A stretch of 53,970 nt of DNA, taken from Phoronis australis (Eukaryota; Phoronida; Phoronidae). The position numbers were made by a program, and so were the translations under genes. The stretch spans positions 355,083 to 409,052 of the forward strand of contig NMRA01000411.1 in the NCBI GenBank assembly GCA_002633005.1, written 5' to 3'. Shown piece by piece: positions 1 to 14,200 of the stretch. The notes under the pieces are model-generated. The model saw nothing but the letters and a program-made list of their open reading frames with translations. It ran no database searches and was not told where the DNA came from. How positions within the stretch are numbered: the stretch's first letter is position 1; every line of letters starts with the position of its first letter.

Positions 1-632
1 GGGACCCTGATATATTTTAAGGGGACAAAATCAAGCATACTCGCATAAAATGATGGGATTCGTGGCGTTAACAACAATTTTTTTTCTTGATTTACTTCCT
101 ACGACCATCCCAGCCGGCGGCAGTTTGCTCTCGCGAATCATCGGACACTGTCGATTTCACAACTGAAAAAACGCATTTAATGGAGTTTATTTTAACATTC
201 CAATGATTTAAAAAAAAAATGACACATGACAAAAAATCACGATCGCATTCACATTCACTACCCTTTGGGAAAATGTTGCTGTGTTCAGCCGGGATCAGTG
301 TGACGCGCCCTCGCAGCCATAGACATGGTAACCCGTGAAATGCTGCGTAGGTTATATGCTGTGAGGGCTGGCGTTTCTGTCGGACTTAGGGTAACCTATA
401 GTTTACTATTGCCAGGCATGACGTACAACCAAATACCACGGTACGATCTTGGTACAATCTCGGAACCAGTAACTGGTTCCTGGGTACAACCTTGGCTTAC
501 TTGCCTTGAAAGCTTCTAATAAACAACACCTTATTGTATAATCGTCGCGCCATTAGCCCATGGGCGTCTGTGGGGAACTGCATTCGCCTTGCACGCGAAA
601 CTTAGGCGGACCACTTGGTTAAAAAAAATTAG

Positions 633-924
633 ATTTCGGATGTAGACCCTTGGGCCTAAAGGCGCGGCAATACGGTAATACAAAACCATTTACCAAATTT
701 CTTGAAAATACAAAGAAATCCAAAGATATACCAGAGGCAGCCGTATGCCATTACGAGGAACAGGCGTATTCAAAACGGGTGCGCCTATATATGAGAATTA
801 TTGTATGGGCCAGTGCAGGGGGCATTACCCGCATGGGTTTAGATATGAAACACTTGAAAAGGCCGTGAAAAAGGGCATTGATTTCGGATGTAGACCCAGG
901 GTCCTAAACGCGTGGCAATTGCGG
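633..924. repeat. Pair of about 43-bp direct repeats spaced 248 bp apart
   Basis: Copies at 633-675 and 881-924 share the core ATTTCGGATGTAGACCC, followed by a cctaaa-cgcg-ggcaat block with a few differences. This is either a tandem repeat of about 248 bp whose interior has diverged or part of a decayed mobile element. No coding content is recognised between them. Confidence 0.6.
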
Positions 925-1410
925 CGGTAGCCAGGGCTCCATACCCTATCCGGTCTGTCGGAGGTGTTTTTGAAGACCTGCACAGAGTTTATTTATTTCT
1001 AGGCAACACGTAGCCCCTCGGTTGGTTGGTCGGTTAGCTGCAGTGGTAGGGCCGGCTACAATACTTCCCATCGCTTTCTGTCAATTTCGTCGCTTGATGA
1101 TTTTAACGGGCAGTAGGTGAAATCCGCTCATCGACCAAGAGGTTTTCACATCGCCAGAACTATAGAATACACTTAAAATTATGGTCATTTAAAAAAGGGC
1201 TTACTTTCTTCAGCGATCCTTTCTGGACGTTCCAACGCCGGGAATCAGTTCAGCGGCCTGCACGGATCTGATACTCTCGACTGTTCGTAGCCGATAACAA
1301 TATTTGCAGCGTTGTGTACGTTTCCACTCGTTCGTATCGCTTACGAGAGAACCATGTTGACAACTTACAAAGAACGCCGAAACAGTGAGGAAAGAAGTAG
1401 ACCGCAGTAC

Positions 1411-1580
1411 CAGGGGCGGATCCAGGATTTTGAGTTAAGGCGGGGGACCATGCACAGGCGGCAGAGTATTAGCCAGGACTTTGCCAGTCAGACATTAGCA
1501 GCCCCCAACTGCCACATGGAATCTGCGTGAATTTTACGGGGGGGCAAGGCCCCCTTGGCCCCCCTCTAAAGCCGCATGCA
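1411..1580 (+). mobile_element. Decayed MITE/SINE-like repeat starting CAGGGGCGGATCCAGG
   Basis: The left edge reads CAGGGGCGGATCCAGG. The right part is a G-rich/C-rich block (gggggcaaggcccccttgg) ending near ctctaaagccgc, which may be a mutated inverted copy of the left terminus. Elements with a CAGGGG...GGATCC terminus are a common non-autonomous hAT-like repeat type in animal genomes; that assignment is inferred from the termini alone. No target-site duplication is evident. Confidence 0.4.
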
Positions 1581-2099
1581 ACTGAGTACTGAGTTCATTA
1601 TGCGCTAAATACAAAACGTACAATTCATCATTAGCTTCCGCGTCATCTCTGCTTTGACAAATAACTCAAAGAATAATAAGCAAGATAAATACACCGAAAA
1701 ACGATAAAGCTCAAATAAAAGACCCAAAAAGTTTTTGTTAGTAAGTTGATTGGGATTCCTTGGTATAGGATCATCGAAACCCGGTACTATACTCCCGGCC
1801 GCCGTACAGCTGAACTCTACAGGCTCCCGCTATGAACCTCGGCAAAGTTCATATTGCCCGCCAACTCTTTCCTTATTATTGCGGTAATTTGTAAGTCCAA
1901 TTAAACTATTGAGAATTTTCCGATAACACTAGTGATAATAATCACGTACCGAATCCAGAAATGTAATAAATGATCTACCCGCTATTCGAAAATGTGAATG
2001 GTTTGCACTTGAGACATCGCGAGGACGGCCGAAACCCGGCATAATGTCGCACAAGTCCGCTAACAATAGATATGACTCAAGTCGACTCACCTGGCAAAG

Positions 2100-2242
2100 G
2101 TAGGCTTGTAAGTCACGTGACCAGAAATAACGTTCATGGCGGTGACAAATGACGTTATGGTTTTTTAACTTATCATTAATATCCACCTCATAAAGTTGTG
2201 TTCGCGTTTAAAACTTACAGACTGCGATTATCCGAACTTGCG
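2100..2242 (+). promoter_or_regulatory. Candidate promoter and 5' UTR of gene A
   Basis: The 140 bp before the gene A start codon contain the palindrome GTCACGTGAC (2112-2121), an E-box of the USF/MiT type, and TGACGTTA (2150-2157), a CRE-like half site. No strong TATA box is seen; the AT-rich ataaag near 2189 is the nearest candidate. The position directly upstream of a signal-peptide exon supports a promoter role, but transcription start and factor binding are inferred. Confidence 0.4.
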
Positions 2243-2294
2243 ATGGATTCGCTGTTGAAGTGTTTATTTATAAGTGCAGCGTTTATTAACGCAG
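2243..2294 (+). CDS. Gene A exon 1: start codon and signal peptide
   Basis: ATG at 2243 opens MDSLLKCLFISAAFINA, a short basic-hydrophobic signal peptide, and the exon ends with one base of the next codon before a GTAAGA donor at 2295. Signal-peptide exon in phase 1 followed by an Ig exon is the usual arrangement of secreted Ig-superfamily genes. The following intron is about 5.9 kb. Confidence 0.85.
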
Positions 2295-5200
2295 GTAAGA
2301 ACGAAGGCAACTTGTTTCATTCTATGAAATTAGGTCAAACCTGTATTAACGAGTATGGTGACTAAAATCCTATGTCGCCGGTCAAGTTGTGATTTAACTC
2401 AAACCAGTGTGGGGAATATTTGCTAAACAACATGGTCTGAGTTGTGAACAATATGGCCTGTTATGGTCAACTTTTTATTTGATAGTCTGAAAGTGTGTGG
2501 TTTATTACGCAGCATGCATGTTCTTTTGAACCTAACTTACAAAATAGCTGATTATATATACGATACCTTTCATACAATCAATATCCGTTGGCCATGTTGA
2601 TTACGGTACTTTGACGTTAACGTCCTTCAAAACATAAAAATTTTCTGATTCAGTAATGCTCCCACCCCAATATTGATAAGACAGAAAGAATACAGCGTAG
2701 AGCAGCCAGGTTCGTCCTAAATGACCACTCCAGATTAGTCCACAGACACTCCTAACACAATGACCATCGTCTCTAGCTCTCTCTACTCGGGAGAGCTAAA
2801 GATGGTCATTATCTAGACACTCATATGTTACATGTATGCTCACCACTCTCAAATGGCTCACACCCTTCAAGAAAGACGTGCTCAAAACAAACTATCTCTC
2901 GTGTACAAGATCGTACACAACCTGGTTGGCCCACACATACCTTCCACCCCTACATATTTCTAGATCACGTAACTTTCACTCTCAAACCTTTGAGAGATCA
3001 TACATCCGCACTGCATACTATGCAAACTCTTCCTTCCCATCTACCATTTTTCTCTGGAATAGACTCCCACAGCATGCCATCTCATCAGAAACAATAGAGA
3101 TGTTCACGGGTTACATCTCAAACATCAACCTTACTCAGTAAATAATAAAACTTGTTTTTATCCTGACACTAACCTGCATTTTGTTTTGTTGTTAATTCCA
3201 CAGGTATGCACAGTTCAAATTTATCACTAACATGCGCCAACGTATAAGGATTGGTGCTTCGGTCGTTTGTTGAAACCGGAAGAAGAAGAGAAGAGAAATA
3301 TGCATATAGATCCTAAGAAAATCAGAGAAATCCATTTCACTAAATTCAAGGTGCCCATCACAGGCACCTATCTGCTTGTCATGCGCTATAATTTATAACA
3401 GTGAGAGGCTGTTGGGAGTGCCTGTGGTTCTCTTTAAAAGCATTTTTATTAGCACAAGCTATAGATATCTAGATAAATAATTCTGTTCTAATGCTCATCT
3501 CGTGTCTTGAGGTACAGATGCCACAGAACTTGGCAACTGGTAATCCCTCGACTGGCTATAAAGCGTGATGTAATTGCCTAGCACAGAACACATTTTTTAC
3601 GAACCTTTATATGTTCACTGTTGTACAAAAAAGATTCTATACACTATCAATCTCTCTAATATCAAGCAGGGCAATTGCCTTCTATTGAAGGGAAATGAGC
3701 AATGGTTCCTGAGAAAAGAAATGAGCTTGTAAGAGCAGATTTGCAGTACATTAGAAAAGAAATTTTACATAACTTGTGAGATAAGAATTGCTTTCATAAG
3801 CCAAGAATGTGTCATTTTTGTTTTGTAAAACTTTAAATTTTTTCAGCAAAGTCATAAAAGCTCAATTATTTGATAGCCCCTAATGCAAAATTGGAACAAT
3901 TGAGCATTTTGGAGAAGGGGGGAAAATGCGCAGTATCTGAAAATTTGACTCGATATGAATCCGAAAAGCCATTTCTGAGATACAATGCTCCAAGCTAGCT
4001 AAGTTTGGATGTTTTTCTTAGCAACCCATGCAATGCCAATTCTGAAATTCATTGTTTTGTTTTATGTTTCGGGTGGCATCATTGGTGTAGCTACCATGGG
4101 GGATATATAACCCTTATCAATTCCAGATATTCCGCATGCAAACTCTTTAGCATTGTGAAAGCACGAAAGAGACTGTCGCTTGACCCAATTTCGAATTAAG
4201 GTGTAAAAGATGGGCAAAGTCGACAGGGACAAAAAGTATTTTCTTTCCTTCACGCACATTTTGAGACGCTGTATCAGAAAAGGACTTTTGTTCCCACCCC
4301 CTGTGTGTCATGTCTTTATCAAGTTGGTATAATCCTCTTGAGAGTTATTTACAATGCACTAAAATACTAAAACAATAAAAACTCCTAAAAGTTAATGACC
4401 ATGACTGATGCTGGATTCAAAGTTTCTGTGCTTCAATTCCTCACTTATTAGCACACAACATGGCCGACAAGTGAAATCCTATTTGTTAAATTTCTCAACA
4501 AAAGTACAACATTTTAGTCTTATTACAAGCATAGATTGTAGTGCATAGAAGTCATAAAGCATTACCTGAAACTTCCATGATTTGCGAAGATGTAAGCAGC
4601 CTAAAATGGAAAATGACCACTTTTGTCAATAATTTTTATGCATAATAAGTGGAATATTCCCCCTCAATTATGGAATGTGAAAGTAAATGTGACTATTTGA
4701 TATACGTTTTGGACAAAAACTATGAAAAAATGATTGTATCACTTTAATCATTGAAACCTTGGATGTAATAGAACATATTAGGCCATTGATAGTATTTAGA
4801 TAAAATTGCTGTCTACACACCGTATTCATGCAGTCACCATTTTAAAAGTGAGTCTCTTTTTAGGTTTAAAAACAATGCATTCTGTAATTACTCAGCACAA
4901 AGCATGTTTTTTTCGCGTGCCTTGTTATATTTATGTCTCAAAGGCATTGTTTTTAAACCTTAAAAGAAGCTCACTACTAAAATGGTGACTGCGTGAAAAA
5001 GATGTATAAATTAAAACACCTACAATAAAAGTGTTGAATTGAAGACACCATATGGCAAATTTTATTTTGTCAAATTTCTCACCAAATAAGAATATGAGTA
5101 GATAAGAATGTTTGCTTTATTGTACGAATGTACTGTATGCCATTTAGTAATTTTTCAGCAATGCAGTAAGGTTTTAAAACAAAAAACACAAATTTTAGTT

Positions 5201-8200
5201 GTCATTTTTGCCCTAGGTTGAAATGAGTTTACTTCCATTTATTTATGTGGTCATTATTCCAAACAATTCACAACATTTTTTAGATTGAATATTTTCAGTC
5301 ACCTACATATCTTAATTATCCACTTGGTATTTTGCACAAAAATAATTTTCCTTTGTCCAAAGGCTGGTTATGTTTACTGCAAATAATCGTCATTTTTTCA
5401 CTCAGGTTGAAAATCTAGATTTTTCATGTTATGCAATCATATCGACAGAATTCCTTCCCCTCAGGCAGATATTTGTATGATGGTGTTGTTTTAGCACTGG
5501 TACTTCTGAAATTTACACATTTTAAAGTATGGAAAAGCATTAGTTATGGTCAGAGTAATCCTTAAGATAGCTGAAAATAGCCAGAAATCCATCGTTATTT
5601 GTTTCACTGATACATTGCGTGTTTTTAATACACATAGCATTTCATTAAATCACACATTTATTTTAAATTTAAAGTTTTTTCATGGTCTTAACATGTATTT
5701 CTCGTTTTTTTTTCACGTAATTGCAGGGACACTTGCTAAATGATGTCAATGTTATGCAAAATACCTAAATTTGCATGTGCTCCTTCTCTTAAAGCCATGG
5801 CTTCAAAAGAAAAGCATTACTAATGTTTTGAACTGTGTTTTAATGGTTGATGGTATATAGAATTTGATTTAGAAACCACATATTTGTACCAGATGTCGTA
5901 ATGACTGGATTCCTCAACCAAATATCACCGTCACCTAAGAAAAACTGTATTCTCCGTAGCCCTGAATTCCATTAATAAAAGATATTTGATACTGCACATT
6001 GGGAATCTTGAAGCTATTTTTGGCCCACAAAAAATATTAGACCAATCCCTGCATTTGAGTTGATCATAAGCAAAAATGTCTTTCATATTCTCCATAGTCC
6101 CTGTATGCTCCGTAGCCCCCAAAACAGCACATGGTTTAAAAAAACTTGTCTCAAGGTGCATTTACTGAGGAAATGGAGACAAGTGAACTCTCCAACACAT
6201 GAAAAATTGCAATTTTTTTATTTATGGGTTGGATTTGAGGCAAGTTTAGTTAAATATTGGGACAGTTGTCATGCATGGTGTATTGTATTGTATATCAGTT
6301 TAAACTCGGCATTAATAAAATATAACATTCTTTGGTCATTCAGAAGTGTATACAATGTTTACTGATGATGAAAAGTGCTTTCTTGTATTTCTTTGATGGT
6401 AGTTGATGAAAACAGGCATCCCATTCATTGATAGTGACGTGACTGATGATAGCTAAGAGCTGAGTGTGTCTTAGGATAAAGATTTTCCATTATCTTATAT
6501 ATTTGTATTTGTATTTGCACAAGTGTGAAGAAGATTAAGATGGTATCCCCCTTTTTCTAAACACAACTTTTTTGTAATTCAGAAGGAGTAGTATATTGAC
6601 AAGTAAATGATTCTATTGCATTGCTCCAGTATTTTTCTACCCACAAATATTACCTTCACATTTTGTATTCTCCATAGCCACTCACTGACCTCTGTGCTGT
6701 GTGAGATTTATTTGTGCAAACAATGTTTACTGATAATGAAAAGTGTTTTCATGTATTTCTTTGATGGTAGTTATTGGAATTAGGCATTCCTTTTGACAGT
6801 GATGTCAAGTGCTGAGTATGTCTAAAGATTAAGTACAATCGCTATGTTTTATTTGAAAACTCATACCTTGTGAAGCATACACAGGTGTGAACCTAGTTTT
6901 TTCATATTGATATTCAGTACATGAGTTACCAGTAATAAACTTTCTAGTTCCTAAGCCAGATTTAAGTCTTTTTCCAAAATGGATGTGACAATACCAATGA
7001 CGTATTCTCTGTAGCCCACATATTTTTTGTTATTACAACAGGCCAAATCTCAAAAACTAAATGAGGATATTTACAAAAATTTTACCTGATATTCCATATA
7101 TCATGCTGGTTCCAATAAAAGAAGTCTCAAAGCTGAAAAGAAAACTTCATAAAATGCCATTTCTGAAAGAAAAGTGGGCAGCCTGAGTGAAAAAATGCCG
7201 AATACAAAATTTACCAAAAGTTGCTTGATGGCATCTGCACAGTACAAACTATGTTAGTAATGAACTAAAAAAATCCAATGTTTATTTTTGTGAAGAAATT
7301 TGACAAAATAGAATTTCACATGTCGGCCATATTGTGTGCTAAGTAAGTGAAGAATAAGTGTACACTTACAGTGTACTAAAACTTTCTGATGGAAGATTGA
7401 CACTCCTCATAAGTCATAACTAGATATTTTGTTGTGATTGTAAAAGCATTTTTATTTAATTCTGATGTGGTCATAACTGAAAGTTTTTTGAAAGTTTGTT
7501 TGCGCAAGTATTCAAAGTGAGTGTACTAACACTTTCAGAGGCTGTGAATCATTCAACTTCAAACTGGGATAAAACAAGTTTGGGGTGGTTTAAGAGGTGG
7601 GGAAAGTCTTATTTTGGGAATCGTGATCGAGTCCTTTTGTGGCTGTGATTCAGGAAATGCAGGTGAAAAATAACATGTTTTGGAAAGGAGATTTATTTAG
7701 ACTTGGATTGAAATAAATTTGACTCCAGGAATTGGGAAAAGGACCAACAAACCACTGGGAAACGAGAATGGGACCCCCTTTCCCCCTTGTTTAACATGCC
7801 ACAATAAGACTACGTGCCACACGAGGACATTGTTAATGTGGAAAAAATACGCCTTCCATCACAAAAAAAAAACAATTATTGATTTAAATCTCTTATTGTT
7901 ATGAAATTATAGAGGTTATTTCAGGGCTCAAAAGAACCAACAGTTCGTCGTTGAACAAGACCAGGCTCTGCAAGATGGCTGGTTATCACAATGGGTCAGA
8001 GTGCGGTCTCAAGAAATAACGAACTGAACATCCTTTGCAAGCCCTGAAATCACTTCTCGTCTTAATAAGGAACAAGTCAAAATGCTGGCTTCTATTACCG
8101 CTTGAAATTGTCAAATCTAAGGAGGTATCTGTGTACTGGTGTAATGATGATAGGTTATGAACATCTGGCAAGCATGGCATTTAATCCCTGGGTTCACATC

Positions 8201-11200
8201 AGAAAACTATGACTTAACTGTTTCATTTTTTTATAGTAAATTGCCAGAGCACGCCCACAATCACAGAAGAGATTCGGCAAGATGTCAAGCAGACTGGTGA
8301 AACTGGAGAACTCCTTTGTAAAGTCAGAATACCCCCGTCTGGTGTGGAGAGATTGGTGGTAAGACTCTTCTCACAGTATTTGGTGGTGGCTTGTGACAGC
8401 CGTGTTGGTTTGCATTCCTGATGGATTGGGATCGTGTGGAAGTGTTCATGCTTTAAATTGGAGAAAGTAGAAGTGCAGTTTGAATGGCTCGCCTGGTATT
8501 TTCCAGGTGGCGCTAGTGAATAAAGGTATCTTCTTTTGACATCTGAATAGGTTGAGAGCAGAAAGCAGTTTAACAGCATGGCGGCATTCATGTGGTAAGG
8601 GACCCATGTGATTTGCCTGAATGCGGGCACTTTTAGGGGAGGGTTCATTGCTGCACTTACGACTTGGTGAATTACACGTTTCCGATCATTGGAAAATGAG
8701 GCATGTCCTGGACACTTGCAGATGGGAATACGACAAAGCTTTGCTTATACGTGAAGTTTGATATGCTTTTAACTATGTATGAAATGCATATTGTATATGT
8801 TTAATACCCTCCTTAACTATTTTTCCTTTTCATTTTGCCTTGCAGCTCCTCGGCCTTTCGACAAGCAATAGTGAAATTGTGTATCATACGTTATTAAGTT
8901 AATGCTTGTTCAAGAAATGTTGTTAGTGCATGTTGTGTATGTCTACCAAAACCATACTTTGTAGTAATCCACGTTCACTCTTTTTTTGTAGGTGTCCTGG
9001 TCCCAGCCCATGTCTAATAGAGACAAGACGATTTCCAAAAATGGAAAGATTGTGTTGGCATTCGTGCCAGAGGTAAACGGTCTGCTCAAATACGGGATTG
9101 AAGTGAAAACTGTAGGGGAGATAAGCGAATACCGGCTAATAGTGCGCAACCTGCAGGTGGATGACGGCGGACAATATTGGTGTCGAGTCTCGTGGAGTGG
9201 TGACGTTGCAGGTGTCTATAAAATTGGACTTCTGGAAGTTCAGAGTAAGTGTCAATTGGTCAGCAAGTGTGGTAAATCAACAAACAATGTTACTGTGGTT
9301 AAAAATACGAAAATCTTGTGCCCTATCAAAAAACAGGTTTTTATTTGGAGCACTTACTGTTATATATATATTTATACAATAACTAGGCCCCCCGGCCCTT
9401 GTTACAATCAAATCATCAAGTACAATACAGGTGAGAGTCAAACACTAAACATAACCCGAGCTCTTCTTCAGTTGAATGCGAAATTAACATATTTAGATGT
9501 TGACCATATAAGATTTTTTCCTCCTTATATCATCAGTCTCATCTTGTTCCTTGCTCAGATTAGAAACGATTTCTAGAAACGATTTCTTGACTTGAGAACA
9601 ATTGTTGGATTGTCAGTGTGTCGGGCTGGACCCGTCAAGTTACCTGTCAAGTGGGTTAGTTTGACTCAGGCGAATTACAGCTGGTACTTTATTGCGACCT
9701 CAGTTTATATTAAAGTAAAGGATAAGGACGCAGTTGCATTGCTTTTGAAGAGGAAATATGCCTTTGAAGAAATTTATGTTTTTAAGATCAGCTGAACATA
9801 ATTTGTAGCCTTGAAAACAGCATGATCCATCATCTAGAGGGAGCTAGTGTGCTCAAGTTCAGATCAGACTTGGATGTATAAACCCCGCATTACTGCTGCA
9901 CATTTTAGATATCTGACCTACTGTATTTTTTTCACTGAACTATTTTGTGGTGTGTTGCCTCTAGCTTTAACAAAGATAGATATAAAGCTTTTGTACTAAT
10001 TTTGCCAAAAATGGACCTGTCTGATGTGAGTTTATTTTTTGCTGAATTTGCAATTTAAAGAACATTACATTCAACAAGCTACCTCGTTAAATCTAATTGC
10101 CAAACGAGTCTTTTGAATGTGTGCATTTTGATGTACTGTATTTCTTTGCCTTTTTATTATCTTATGCTTGAGTGTTGCTGTGGTCTAACCTCTGCACTCG
10201 AAACCAACTCAAAATTGACCAATGGCGTGGCACACTTTGATTAACGTTGCAAACTCGAATCATGCAACACGATTGTTGAGATTTTGAGTCTGAGTCTGAA
10301 TCATGTCTGATTACGTACATTATAGACCCTGCAGAATTAAATATGCCAATGCGTGTATTCTTGGTTAATACTCTTCATTTCTTGCGCAGTTCCACCAGAA
10401 ATTCTGTCTAGCAGTACTAACTCACTGATGGTTAACCAGTTTGACAACGTTGAGATCAAGTGCATTGCCAAGGGGACGCCTATGCCGAGAATAACATGGA
10501 CAAAAGGGTCCAATAACCAGCTACCCCCGGGTCGTAAAATCGTAAGTACCATTATGATGTCATAGTGCAAGTACCTTCATTGCTGATCTTCTGTTGTCTG
10601 TTTGGGTGGAATGTCTTTAATATAATTTAACCTTTTAAAGCAGCTATGACATCTTCATTGTCAAGTGTAATTTTCTTGAACTATCCTTTGAGATACTCAC
10701 CAATTTTGAAAAAAATGGCCGATTTTGAAAGAATATGTTTTAGTGTGGAGAAGATGGCTGATGATGATTTTCGGACGACTCCAACTACTGTGGTGCCTCT
10801 TAGTGGCATTTTTTTTGCATCAATGGCTGTATCTCCTAAACCTCTGAAATATCTGTATTAAATTTGGCAAGTGTATTTCATATATGAAGTGGACAACGGA
10901 CGATGACGACTTTTGGACACATCTAACTACCGGTATGCCTCCTTGTGGCAATTTTCCCCGTTTTCTTTTGTATTTTTGAAGAATTTTGATGGAGGATTTT
11001 TATGAAATTTAATAAATAGGTATTTATTAAAGAGGCGATGTCAGTTTCCAGATTTCTGTTAGATTCGGCATATAGAGGCCATCGTTATTGTAATGAAATT
11101 TTGCAAGTAGGCTTAATTAAGGAGGCGAGGAAGCCTTCTGATTTTCAGCCAAATTTGACATATTCTGCGCCACCCCATGACCATTTAAAAAATTTTTGAG

Positions 11201-14200
11201 TATTTTTTGGCGTCACCCTCTCCGTCCACCAAACTGCTTGAAAGATCATTTATTAAAATTGGGAGATGTGTTCCTGATGAGAAGACAGAGACTGACTTTG
11301 ATTTTTAGACGTGTTCAACTACTTTGGCTTCCCCTTGCGGGAATTTTTGTCCATGGCTGCATCTCTTTTATTCTTTGCAAAATCTGTGAACGGTTACCAT
11401 ATGTGACAGTGTTCCTATGGAGTTGGCAACAGATGACGAGTTTCAGACGAATCCAACCATGATGCTTTTTCATGAAATTTGGCAAACAAAGTTTTATTAA
11501 AATACAACACCACATTTCCATTTTGTGATGGATTGGACGTATTATGCACCAAATAGTGGCCATTTTAATTATTTTAGTCATGTTTTTGTCGTCTGCTTCT
11601 GTATCTGTCAAACCACGTAGAGGATCATTATGAATACTGGTAGATGTGGTCCTATTGACGTGAATTTCCAAACTCAGGTCCAACTACTGTGGTGTCTCCT
11701 AGTGAAATTTTCTCACATCTACGGCTTTACGTCCTAAACCCTTACAAGATGATTTTGAAATTTCGCAATGTATTCCTGTTAACTTGATAACAGATGGCCA
11801 GATTCGACAACCAGTGTGGTTCCTAATGGCAGTTCATTATTTTACATTTGCCTTTGTATCTTTGGACCCTTATGAAAAAGAAAGTGAGAATCTCACTGGA
11901 TTCCAGTGAGATTCCAGTTAGATTCTCACTAAATCACCCATTTTAGTTAGAAATGCCAGTGAGAGTCCAGTGGGAATTGAACAGCTGAGGCAGTCAGTGA
12001 GAAATAGTGAGAAAATGTTATGTAACAGTTAGAATCCAGTGAGAATTTTGGTCTTAGAAAAATTCTGAGTGAGAAACCAGTGAGAATTTTGGTCTTAGAA
12101 AATTTCTGAGTGAGAATTCAGTGAGAATTTAAGATTAACAAACACCCTGATTGGCTGTTCGTGTGGAAATTTCAGTTGAACCAGATTTCAAACTAAAATG
12201 GTGCCAGGAATGAGCAGTTAGAGAAATAGCTTGAAGATTGTAGACGTTTTTCTCACAAATATTGTGAAATTACTTAACAGTTTGTCTGCAAGTCAACCAG
12301 AAGGGATCATGGACTGACTTTATGTGTTAATAACCTCAAAGATCTTCATGAGACTTGGCAAATAGTTTTGAGAGACAACCACATCATTCTAAGCTGTCTA
12401 ACAGCCATTTTTATGTTACTAATAAACACTACTAGAAGCGCACCATATGCGTTGCAGTCGTGGGCGCATTTCAAAGCTCTGCGTTACTCTTGTTTGTTAT
12501 AAAGAACACTGCTACTACACCTGTCAATTGCAGGAAAGCGTTACCGCAGGGGAGTACGTTACGAGCACATTGACCCTGTACAATGTTACAACTGCTGACC
12601 AGGGCCTCTATAGGTGTGCTGCCAACAATGACTTCAGGCGAGCCGAGCACACAATGCAGTTGTCTGTCAGCTACGCGTGTGAGGCATGGTACCCTCAAGA
12701 AAACTACCAAGCAGTTTTGAATGGGGATGAGGTTGTAGAGTGCTATGCACGAGGTAAGGAGTTGGTGCTTATAGCTGTTGTTACAGTGACTGGTCATAGC
12801 TGGCTCCACTCAGTGGTGTAGTGGTGCGTAGATGCCCGTAGATGCAGCAACCACCTTTTTATTTTCACTGCAGCGTCTACATACCGTGAATTGATGGCAG
12901 TTAGCACCACAAAACGATACGCTAATCTTCGGACGTATACATATTTCTAAATTTATCTCTATAGCTCTGGTGCCACTTGCTTGGAATACTATTACCTGGG
13001 CAAAATGAATACAGGAGGATCTGAGAAGGGCCATATAAGCGGCACTAAACCTGTGCTTTCTTTGTCAAAAAACATGTTTGATTAGTTAAGGCCTCGTGGC
13101 CATCATAAAATTGGTCTTATCATTTTCTCTTATTCGGTTGAGATATGTTTTCTGGGCTCAGGAAGACCCGTAGTGACAACTTCTTCAGAATATCTAAGGT
13201 TATGAAATTTCAGGTTAAATTTATATAATCAGTCCTGTACAATAAACTGTATACTGATACATGATGTTAATGGGTGCAGTTGATACACTCACCAGTTAGG
13301 TGTGATTGTGATCCTGAAATCATCATCAAATACTCACCATCTTGTGATGAGAAAAGCTGAACACTTCAGGAGATTTATCAAGGGCATGAGATTGTAGAGT
13401 GTTGACTAATAAAGTCTAAATGAAATATATATAAATTGATAATTAAATGCGTTGATCTGCAGGTGTTCCTAGTCCTACAGTACAATGGTACTATTGGGGA
13501 ACGGACAGGAACAGCATTCCCTCTGAGTTGTGGAAGTGGAAGAGTCAGACCCAGCTGACAGAGGGCTCCAAATTCAACCTAATTGTCGCACACAACCAGA
13601 ATGTACTGTACAAGGACCTGATAGTCAAGGCAGAATTTTTCAAGTTGAAGATTTTGACAGTGGACGCCAATGACATCGGATATTACGGATGCCTGGCTGA
13701 GAACAGTCTAGGGCAATCTGCAGCTATTGTTCGACTTTATCGTAAGTAACAGTCTGTTGTTGAAGGAATTTTAAAAGTATATTATAAGACAAAGCATGCC
13801 AAACTGCAATAAATTTTCGAGTTTGCTTTTATTTGCCATGTCCTTAAGTGGATCTAATTTATGAAACTTAGGCAACTCCATAATGATATCTGTCCTCTAT
13901 TGGCAATTTTATTGTTTTGGAATACAATTGATTCGTTTGCCCCTCTGCCAAGAGGTTTGAAAGATTATCATGAAATTGTGAAATTTGACCGGCATATTTA
14001 TAGTGAAAGTATGATATAGCTGACACTGACTTTCAGATCTGACTACTGCTTGTATACATGCCCCTGTATTGCAATTTTACATTATTGACCTTGGTAGATG
14101 GACAGTGCCTGCCTATTATCACCCTGCACTGGCGTATGTTTTGCACTCCCTGGAGACAATGGTGTCATTTTTGACACCTGTCTATCAAACGGTTCATCAA

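Larger units (their letters stand above)
1..2100. other. Upstream flank of gene A with no recognisable gene
   Basis: No reading frame here looks like a known protein. Short open frames are present but have no family resemblance or splice support. Visible structure is limited to a spaced direct repeat (633-675 and 881-924) and a decayed CAGGGGCGGATCC repeat near 1411-1580, both listed separately. The stretch is richer in CpG than the introns further right. Confidence 0.5.

Noticed and set aside
1030-1070. tRNA-like A box (ttagctgcagtggta)
   Set aside because: No matching B box or cloverleaf follows within a suitable distance.
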